DNA from: Burkholderia oklahomensis C6786
Lineage (GTDB): Bacteria > Pseudomonadota > Gammaproteobacteria > Burkholderiales > Burkholderiaceae
Assembly (NCBI RefSeq): GCF_000959365.1
Contig: NZ_CP009555.1
Location: forward strand, 3,348,001-3,412,000
DNA length: 64,000 bases
Direction of reading: 5' to 3'
Positions 17,625 through 27,300 of this stretch are shown piece after piece (position 1 is the stretch's first letter; each line of letters begins with the position of its first letter). The translations under genes were made by a program, and so were the position numbers. The notes below the pieces were generated by a model, which saw nothing but the letters and a program-made list of their open reading frames with translations, did no database searches and was not told the origin of the DNA.

Positions 17625-18395
17625 TCATCCGAACGCGGCGCCGCCGTCGATGGCGAGCGTGCGGCCGACGTACGCGTCGCATTCGATGATGAAGCGCAGC
17701 CCGAGCCATATTTCATCGGTCGTCACCATCCGGCGAAGCGGCATCGCGGCGATCAACTGCTCGCGGGTCGCGGGGTCGAGCGCGGCGGCCATCGGCGTGT
17801 CGGTGAGGCCGGGCGCGAGCCCCGCGACGCGCACGCGATGCTCGGCGAGCTCGATCGCCCACGTGCGGGTCAGCGCGTCGAGACCGGCCTTCGCGGCCGC
17901 GTAGTTCGACTGGCCCGCGTTGCCGGCGCTGCTGACCGACGAGATGTTGACGATGAGGCCGTCGCGCCGCGCGCCGGCCTCGAGCCGCGCGGCCACGAAC
18001 TCGCGCGCGAGCAGGAACGGCCCCGTCAGGTTGATGCCGATCACGCCGCCCCATTGCGCGGTCGGCAGCTTGCGCGCGTAGCCGCTTGCGTCGAGCGTCG
18101 CGAGCCGGCCGTCGCGCAGCACGCCCGCGTTGTTGACGAGCACGTCGGGCAGCGCGTCGTCTTCGACGAGCTCGGCCATCGCGGCCGCGACCGCGCGCTC
18201 CTGGCTCACGTCGACCGCCATCGCGCGTAGCCGCGCGGGCGCGTCGAGCGCGTCGGCGAGCGCGCGCAGGCCCGCCGCATGGTGGTCGAAGCCGATCACC
18301 CGCGCCGCGCCCGCCGCCAGCAGCGCCTCGCACAAGCGTTTGCCGATGCCGCTCGCCGCGCCCGTCACGAGCGCCGTCGCTCCTTCAATTCGCAT
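17625..18395 (-). CDS. Short-chain dehydrogenase/reductase (SDR)
   Basis: A 256-residue classical SDR. It shows the cofactor motif TGAASGIGKR, the Asp of the adenine pocket (FDHH, then AVDVS), LVNNAG, and the catalytic Ser-Tyr-Lys set in VNISSVSSAGNAGQSNYAAAK. The Asp after the second strand suggests NAD(H) preference. The start overlaps the end of NRPS-3 by 11 bases, so the gene is translationally coupled and clearly part of the operon. It could make or tailor an unusual precursor, or oxidise or reduce a hydroxyl in the peptide. The exact reaction cannot be read from sequence. The FabG-like fold makes a beta-keto or beta-hydroxy substrate plausible. Confidence 0.93.
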   Translation of the reverse strand: MRIEGATALVTGAASGIGKRLCEALLAAGAARVIGFDHHAAGLRALADALDAPARLRAMAVDVSQERAVAAAMAELVEDDALPDVLVNNAGVLRDGRLATLDASGYARKLPTAQWGGVIGINLTGPFLLAREFVAARLEAGARRDGLIVNISSVSSAGNAGQSNYAAAKAGLDALTRTWAIELAEHRVRVAGLAPGLTDTPMAAALDPATREQLIAAMPLRRMVTTDEIWLGLRFIIECDAYVGRTLAIDGGAAFG

Positions 18396-21300
18396 CGCCG
18401 ATCTCCTCGTTGACGACGGCGGAACCGGATTGCTTCGCCGCGTGCGCGTGCCGCAGCGCGTCGCGCTCGGCGGGCGTCATGTCGCGCAGCCTCGACCACG
18501 CGGCCGCGATCCTCGCCGCCGCGCCCGGCGACGCTTCGTGGCGCTCGATCAGCGCGGCCATGCCGGCCGGCGTGCGGCTCGCGAGCATGTCGCCGAGCGG
18601 CGGCTCGATGCCGAACAGCCGGATCACGCGCGCGTGGATCTGCGTGAGCAGCAGCGAGTTGCCGCCCAGTTGGAAGAAATCGCTGTCGGGCGCGATCGAC
18701 CGGTCGTCGAACACGCGCCGCCACAGCGCGCACACGGCTTCTTCGAGCGCGTTCGCGGAGGCGCGCGGCGGCGCGGCGGCGAGCGGCCGCGCGGGCGGCG
18801 CCGCGAGCGCGCGGCGGTCGAGCTTGCCGTTCGCGGTGCGCGGCAGCGCGTCGTGCAGCGCGAACATCTGCGGGACCATGTAGGCGGGCAGCCGGCGCGC
18901 GAGCGCGTCGCGCAGCGGCGCGTCGTCGAACGGCCGCGCCGGGTCGCGCAGCACGAGGTGCGCCTCGATGCCCCAAGCGCGTCCGTCGAGCCCGCGCCGG
19001 ACCGACGCGGCCGCGTCCGCGACGTGATCGAGCGCGCGCAGATGCGTCTCGATGTCGCCGAGCTCGATCCGAAAGCCGTTGATCTTCACCTGGTCGTCCG
19101 CGCGGCCGAGCAGCGTCAGCGTGCCGTCGTCGTGGCGCACCGCGAGGTCGCCCGTCGCGTATGCGCGCGCGCCCGGCTCGGCCGAGAACGGGTCGGGGCG
19201 GAAGCTGCGCGCGGTGCGCCCCGGCTGGCGCGCATAGCCGCGCGCGAGGCCCGCGCCCGCGATCATCAGCTCGCCGACGACGCCCGTCGGCGTTTCATGG
19301 CCGTCCGCGTCGACGACGTGAAGGCGCGTCGCATCGAGCGCGCCGCCGATCCGCCCGGCGACGGCCGCGTCGACGACGGGCTGCGCGGCCGACCAGATCG
19401 TCGTCTCGGTCGGGCCGTACACGTTCAGCAGCGCGACGCCGCGCGCGACGAGCGCGTCGGCGAGATCCTGCGGCAGCGCCTCGCCGCCGCACCACGCGCG
19501 AAAGCCCGGCTGCGGCCGCCAGTCGGCCGACAGCAGGAGCCGCCACGTGAGCGGCGTCGCCTGCAGCACGTTCACGCGATGACGCGCGATCTCCTGCGCG
19601 AGCGCGACGCCGTTCGCGGCCGTCTCGGCGGACGCGATCACGAGCGGCGCGCCCGTCACGAGCGGCAGGAAGAGCTCGAGCGCCGCGATGTCGAACGAGA
19701 CCGTCGTGACGCTCATCAGCACGTCACCGGCCGCGAGCGGGAAGCGCGCGGCGAAGCTGCGCAGCAGATTGACGAGGCCGCCGTGGCGCACGTCGACGCC
19801 TTTCGGGCGGCCCGTGCTGCCGGACGTGAAGATCGTGTACGCAAGCGCGTCCGGATGCGCGCGCCGCGCACGGGCGAGCGCCGCTTTCGCCGCGGTCAGC
19901 GCGGCTTGCGCATCTTCGGCGTCGCGCGCGCCGTCCGGATCGCGCGCATCGAAGCGGGCCGGCGCGACGATCGGCACGCCCGCGCGGCCGATGTCGCTGC
20001 CCGGCTGCGCGACGATCGCGACAGGCGCGGCGTCGGCGAGCATCAGGTCGCGGCGCTCGGCCGGCAGCAGCGGATCGATCGGCACGTACGCGGCGCCCGC
20101 GAGCAGCACGCCGACGAGCGACGCGAGCAAATCGACGCCGCGCGGCAGGCAGACGGCGACCGTCGAGCCGGGCGCCGCGCCCGCCGCCGCCAGCCGCTCG
20201 GCGAGCTGACCCGCTTGCGCGAACAGCGCGGCGCGAGCGATCGCCCGGTCCGGCCCGCGGATCGCGCTTGCCGGCGCGGCGTCGAGCGCTCGGCCGAACA
20301 GGTCGATCAGCGCGTCGTCGCCGGCGCGCGGCGCGGCTTGCCGCGGTGGGGAGGCCGGCGCGCGCGACGCGAGCGCGCCGATCGTGCAAGCGCGTCCGGA
20401 TGCGATGCCCGAGACGAGCTCGACGAGCGCATCGAGCAGATGGCCCATGCGCGCGGCGGGCAGCCGCGACGCGTCGTGCACCGCGTCGATGACGAGGCCG
20501 TCGGCGTTCGGCTTCACGTAGAGCATCAGCGGATAGTTCGACGCTTCGTTCGCGTCGATCGCGCCGATCCGCAGACCGCGTTCGTGCGCGCCCGCGCGCC
20601 GGTCGACCGGATAGTTTTCGTAGACGAACACGCTGTCGAAGAGCGGCTGCTGCGCGCTCGCGCCGCTCCAGCGCTGGATGTCGACGAGGCTGCAATGCGC
20701 GTATCGGCCGACCGCCGACTGCGCGGCGAACAGCTTGCGCAGGAACGCGCCGACGGACAGCGCCGGCCGGCAGTCGACGCGCACGGGCAGCGTCGAGATC
20801 AGCGCGCCGACCATGCGTTCGATGTCGGCGACGTCCACGTCGCGGCCGGCGAAGGTGACGCCGAACGTGACGTCGCGCGTGCGCGCGATCCGCGACAGCA
20901 GCAGTGCGTACGCGCCTTCGATCACGGTGTTGAGCGTCACGCGCTCGCGCGCGGCGACGGCGTTCAGCGCGGCCGTCAGCCCGGGCGGCAGCCGGCGGCG
21001 CAGCGTGTTGGGCGGCGCCGCATGCGCGGCCGTCGCGACCGTCGCGGCGACGGGCGCGAGGCCCAGGTCGAGCGGCGCGTGATGCGCGCCGAGCGTCGCG
21101 CGCCAGAATGCTTCGGCATCGCGCAAGTCGTGCGCCGCATGCCGGCGCGCGGCGACGAAGCGGCCGTACGACGGCGCGGCCGGCAGCTCGGGCGCGCGCG
21201 CGGCGGCGAACGCCGCATAGCAGTGCGCGACTTCGCCGAGCAGGATCGCCATCGACCAGCCGTCGAGCAGCGCGTGATGATGGGTCCACACGAGACGCCA

Positions 21301-24300
21301 CGGCGCGCCGCCGCGGCGCAGCAGCGTGATGCGCATCAGCGGCGGCCGCGCGAGGTCGAGGCCGCGCGCGCGGTCCTTGGCGAGGAACGCGGCGAGCGCG
21401 CGCTCGGGATCGTCGTGCGCGCCGATCTCGCGCGTATCGAGTGCGAGCGGCTGCGGCGCGTGCACGCGCTGCACCGGCTCGTCGAGGCCGCGCCACGCGA
21501 AGCTCGCCCGCAGCGCGTCGTGCCGCGCATACACGTGCGACCACGCCCGTTCGAGCAGCGCCGCGTCGCATTCGCCTTCGATCTCCGCGACGATCTGCTC
21601 GAGATAGACGCCCGCCGACGCGTCGGCGGCGCGCGCGTGATACAGCATGCCCTGTTGCGTCGGCGTCAGGCTCCACACGTCGGTGACGCTCGGCTCGGCG
21701 TCGAGCAGCGCCGGCAGCGCGTCGGCCGCGACCCGCGCGAGCGGGAAGTCGCTCGGCACCGCGGCGAGCCGTGCGTCGCTCGCCGCGAGGAGCGCATGCA
21801 GCTCGTCCTGCGCGCGCGCGGCCATCTCTCGCACCCGCGCTTCGTCGAAGGTCCGCGCGTCGTAGTTCCAGCGCACGACGAGCCGGCCGTTCGCGACGAA
21901 CGACACGATGTCGAGCGCGAAGCCGCGGTCGTTGCCGGCGGCGGCGCTCGGGCCGCAGTCGTCGTCGGCGAGCCGCACGGGCGACGCGGCGGGCAGCGCG
22001 CCGTCCGTCTGGCCGAGATAGTTGAAGCAGACGTCGGGCAGCGTGGCCCGCGCAAGCGTGTCGTCGGGCCGCGCGCCGTGGCGCAGCCGCCCGTAGCCGC
22101 GGCCGTGCGCCGGCACGGCCCGCAGCGCATGCTTCACCGCGCGCAGCCGCGCGAGCGGCGACGCCGCGTCGAGCCGTTCGACGGCGAGCGGGTAGAGCGT
22201 CGTGAACCAGCCGACCGCGCGCACGAGCGTCGCGTCGGCGTCGTCGCCGTCGCCGCGGCCGTGGTGCTCGATCGTCACGCCGACGCTGTCCGCGCGCGCC
22301 GCTTCGGCGAGCGCCGTCGCGAGCGCGGCGAGCAGGAGCTCCTGCGCGCTCGCGTGCAGGCGCGCCGCGCCGTCCCGCAGCACGCGGGTCGTCGCGTCGG
22401 CGTCGAGTGCGAGCTCGAGCGTGCGCAGATCCGCGTAGCGCGCCGCATGCGCGCGCCGCGTGGCGGGCGCCGCGCCCCGGCACGCGAGGGCGGCGCGCGG
22501 CGCGGCGTCGAGCCAGTAGCCGCGCTCGGCGTCGTCGACGTCGAGCGCGGCCTGCGCGCGCGCCCAGTCGACGAAGCCGGACGGCGACGCGGCGACGGGC
22601 CGCGCGTTCAGCGCGTCGTGCAGGTCGCTCGTCAGCACGCGCCACGACACGCCGTCGACGATCAGGTGGTGCATCACGAGCAGCAGCCGCGCCGAGCCGT
22701 CCGCGAAGCCGTGCACGTGAAGGGCGCGAAAGAGCGGCGGCGCGGCGAGGTCGAGGCCGCGCTGCGCTTCGCCCGCGAGCGACGCGAGCGCGCCGGCGGC
22801 GGCCGCGCGGTCTGACGGCACGCGCGCCGAGCGGAACCACGCGTGCGGCGGGGGCGCGTCGGCGAGCAGATCCTGCTCGACGCCGTCGTCGCCGATCCGG
22901 AAGCGCAGGCGGAACACGTCGTGCGCGGCGACGACGGCCGCGAGCGCGTCACGCACGGCATCCTCGCCGAGCGCGCCCGGCACGCGCAGCATCAGCGCCT
23001 GGTTCCAGTGCGCGGGCGTCGGCTGGCGCAGCGCGAAGAACCACGCCTGCGCGGGCGTGAGCGGCACGGGGCCCGGCTGCGCGGCGGCCCGCGCGTCGGG
23101 CGCGGCGCGCACCGCGACGCGCGCGAGCGCGGCGATCGTCGGATGCTCGAACAGGTCGCGCGGCGAGATCTGCCAGCCGCGCTGCCGGGCGCGCGCGCTC
23201 ACTTGCAGGCTGACGATCGAGTCGCCGCCGAGCGCGAGGAAATCGTCATCGACGCCGATCTCCGCCTGTCCGGGCAACAGCTCGCGCCAGATCTCGGCGA
23301 GCATCCGCTCGACGGCCGTCGCGGGGGCGCGCGACGGCGGCGCGCCGTGCGCGGAATCGACGGACGGGAAGCCGCCGCGATCGGTCTTGCCGTTCGGCAA
23401 GCGCGGCCAGTCGGCGATTTCGCGGAACGCGCCCGGTATCAGCGACGCGGGCAGCAGCTCGCTCAGGAAGCGCCGGTAGTCGGGCGGCGCGGCGTCGCCG
23501 GACGCGGGCGTCGGCGCGTGCGGCTCGATCCACGCGACGAGGCGCACGCTGCCGTCCGGCAAGTCGCGCGGCAGTACCGCGCAGCGGCGCACGGCCGGAT
23601 GCGTCGCGAGCAGGCTTTCGATCTCGCCGAGCTCGACTCGCCAGCCGCGCAGCTTCACCTGATGATCGCGGCGGCCGAGATAGTCGAGGCGGCCGTCGGG
23701 CAGGCGGCGCGCGAGGTCGCCCGTGCGGTAGAGGCGGCCGCCGTCGACGCCCGGCAGCGGGTCAGGGCGGAAGCGCCGCGCCGTTTCGCCGGGGCGGCCG
23801 TGATAGCCGCGCGCGAGTCCCGCGCCGCCGATCCAGATCTCGCCCGCGACGCCGGGCGGCGACGGCTGCATCCGGTCGTCGAGCACGAACAGGCGAACGT
23901 TGTCGATCGGCGCGCCGAGCGAGGGCGGCGCGGCGGGCGATGCAACGGCCGCCGCGGCCGGGGCGTGTGCGATGCGGGCGTCGCTCGCGCCGTCGTTCGC
24001 GTCGTTCGCATCGCTCGCATCGTTCGCGTCCGCCCGATCGACGACAACGCAGCTCGACGCGTCGATGGTCGTCTCGGCGGGGCCGTACAGGTTGATCAGC
24101 CGCGCGCGCAGCTTTTGCCGGAAGCGCTCGACCGTCGCGCCGCGCAGCGCCTCGCCGCCGACGAACACGCGCGTGACGCGCCCCATCCGCGCGAGCGCGG
24201 CCGGGGCGTCGAGCATCACGTCGAGCAGGCTCGGCACGAGTTGCACGACCGTCGCGCCGCTGCGCTCGATCGCGTCGGCGAGCGCGCCCACGTCGCGCGA

Positions 24301-27300
24301 CGCGTCGGCCGGCGCGAGCGCGAGCGTCGCGCCGCTCGCGAGCGGCGCCCAGAATTCCCAGACCGACGCGTCGAAGCTCACGGGCGTCTTCTGCAGCACG
24401 ACGTCCGCTGCGTCGAGCGGGAAGCGGCGCGCCATCCACCGCATGTGATTCGCGAGCGCGCCGCGCGAGACGGCGATCGGCTTCGGCCGCCCGGTCGAGC
24501 CCGACGTGAAGACGAGGTATGCGAGCGCGTCGTCCGGCACGTTGCGAACGATCGCCTCGACGCGCGGCGCGGCGTTGGCCGGCGCGCGGCAGTCGTCGAT
24601 CAGGACGACGTCGCAATGGCAAGGCGGCAGTTGCGCGGCCGTCGCCGCGGTCGCGACGACGAGCGCAGGCCGCGCGTCGTCAAGCGTCGACTGCAGCCGC
24701 GCGAGCGGCAGCCCGGCGATGTCGAGCAGGCAATACGCGCCGCCCGACTTGAGCACCCCGACGAGCGCGATCGCGAGCCGCACGTCGCCTGGCGCGAGTG
24801 CGATCGCGACGATCGTGTCCGCGCCGACGCCGCGCTGCGCGAGGCGCGCGGCGAGCGCATCGGACGCGGCGTCGAGCGCGGCGAAGTCGAGGCGCTCGTC
24901 GACGCCGCGCACCGCGCAGCGCTGCGGATGCGCGCGCGCCGCCGCACGCACGCGCGCAAGCAGGTCGCCCGCGGGCACGTCGGCATGCGCGCCGCACGAC
25001 GCGCGCAGCGCGGCGCCGTCCGCCGCGGCGAAGCGCTCGCAGGCGTCGTCCGGCCGTGCGGCGAAGCGCTCGGCCGCCTGCACGTAGCGATCGGCGAGCC
25101 AATCGATCTGCGCGTCGGAGAACGCGTCGCGATCGTACGACAGCGAGACCGTCACGCCGCGCGCGCCGTCGTTGTCGCGCGTGACCGCGAACGTCGTCGC
25201 GCACGGAATCTCGAGCGCCTCGTGGCGGCGGGCCTCGACGACGGTCAGCGCGCCGTCGCGCCGCAGCGCGTCGTATGCGTGGAAGTCGACGAAATTGAAC
25301 GACGTGTCGAACCATGCCGCGCGATCGCCGGCGGCGCGCAGGCTCGCCATCGCGGCCATCGGATAGCGGCGATGCGGGAACAGATCCGCCTCGGCGGCGG
25401 CCGCCGCGCGCGCGAGATCGGCCCAGCTGCGCGCGTCGACGCGCAGCCGCAGCGGCAGCGTGTTGAGGAACAGCCCGACCATCGCCGCGCCGTCGGACGC
25501 GGCCGGGCGGCCGTTCGACACGAGCCCCGTCACGACGTCGCGCGCGCCGCACGCGAGCGACAGCACCTGCAGATGGATCGCGAGCAGCAGCGACTTGAGC
25601 GGCAGCCCGCTCTGTTCCGCGTGCGCGCGCAGCGCGGCCGCGGTCGCCGCGGGCAGCGCGCGCTCGCGCCGGCCGGCGCGCGGCGTGCGGTCGTCGCGCG
25701 CCGCGCGCGGCCAGCGCGGCAGCGCGCTCGACGGCGCGTCGGCGAGCCGCTGCGCCCAGAAGCGCTGCGTATCGGCGTTCGCGGCCGCTTCGCGCTCGAG
25801 CCTCACGAATTCGCGATACGGCGTGGCCGGCGCGGCGATCGCCCCGCCGCCGACGAGCGTCGCGAAATCGGCGAGCAGCCGCGCGACGCTCCAGCCGTCG
25901 AGGATCGCGTGATGGAAGGCGATGCCGATCTGCCATTCGTCGCGATCGAGCGCCTGCAGCACGATCCGCAGCAGCGACGGCCGCCGCGGGTCGCACCGCT
26001 CGGCGCGCAGGCGCGCGAGCAAGTCCGTGAAGCGTCGCTCGCGCTCGAGCGGATCGAGCGCGGTCAGGTCCTCGACGCTCGCCTGCGGCGTCGCCCGCGC
26101 ATGCACGAGCTGCAGCGGACGGTCGACGCCGTCGAGCAGGAAGCTCGTGCGCAGCGCCGGATGCGCGGCCGCGAGCGCGTCGAGCGCGGCGGGCAGGCGT
26201 GCGACGTCGATGCGCGCGCGGACGTGAAAGCACATCGCGTCGTAGTACAGGCCGCGCTCGTCGCCCGATTCGGCGTGGTGCAGCATGCCCGCCTGCAAGC
26301 GGGCGAGCGGGTACGCATCGTCGACGTCCGCGGGCAGGCGCCGGCGCTCGTCGTCGGTGATCAGCGCGAACGCGGCGGCGGGCCGCGCATCGTCGCGCGG
26401 CGCGTGCCCGGGCCGGCCGCCGTGCGGCTTCGCGGCGAGCAGCGCCTCGATCGTCCGGTGCCTGAACAGATCCGCGATGTCGACGTCGAAGCCGCGCTCG
26501 CGCGCGAGACCCGCCACGCGGATGCTGCGGATCGAGTCGCCGCCGAGCGCGAAGTAGTCGTCGCGCACGCCGACCACGTCGACGCCGAGCGCTTCGCGCC
26601 AGATGGCGGCGAGCGCCTCCTCGTCGGCGTTGCGCGGCGGCACGGGCGCATCGGCCGCGCGCGCCGGCGCGGGCAGCGCGCGCCGGTCGAGCTTGCCGTT
26701 CGACGTCAGCTCGAACGCGCGCGTCGCGATCAGGAACGACGGCACTTCGTGCGCCGGCAGCCGCGCTTCGAGATGCCGGCGCAGCGCGTCGGCGTCGACG
26801 GCGGCGCCGGGTTTCGCGATGAACCACGCGCACAGGCGCGCGTCGGCATCGCGCCGCTCGGCCGCGACGAACGCGTCCGCGATCTCCGGATGCGCGAGGA
26901 GCGCCGCGCGGACTTCGTTCGGCTCGATCCGGTGGCCGCGGATCTTGAGCGCGTCGTCGCTGCGGCCGACGAACACGAGCTCGCCGTTCGCGTCGCGCCG
27001 CGCGAGGTCGCCCGAATGGTAGACGCGCGCCGCGCCGTCGCCCGTGAAGCGCTGCGCGGTGAGGTCGGGGCGGTTCAGGTAGCCGGTCGCGACGCCCGCG
27101 CCGCCGATCAGGAGCTCGCCCGTCGCGCCGTCCGGGACGTCGTGCCCGTACGCGTCGACGACGCGGATCGACAGGTCCGAAAGCGGCTCGCCGATCGGCG
27201 ACGCGTCGGTCGCGACGTCGCGCTCGCGCATCCGTCGCAGCGTCGCGTGCACGGTGATCTCGGTGATGCCGTACATGTTGGTCAGGCGCGGCGCCGCGTC

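Noticed and set aside
8782..17904. Very long plus-strand open frames opposite NRPS-4
   Set aside because: They are antisense shadows of the synthetase in high-GC DNA: Arg/Ala/Asp-rich, no domain motifs, no ribosome sites.
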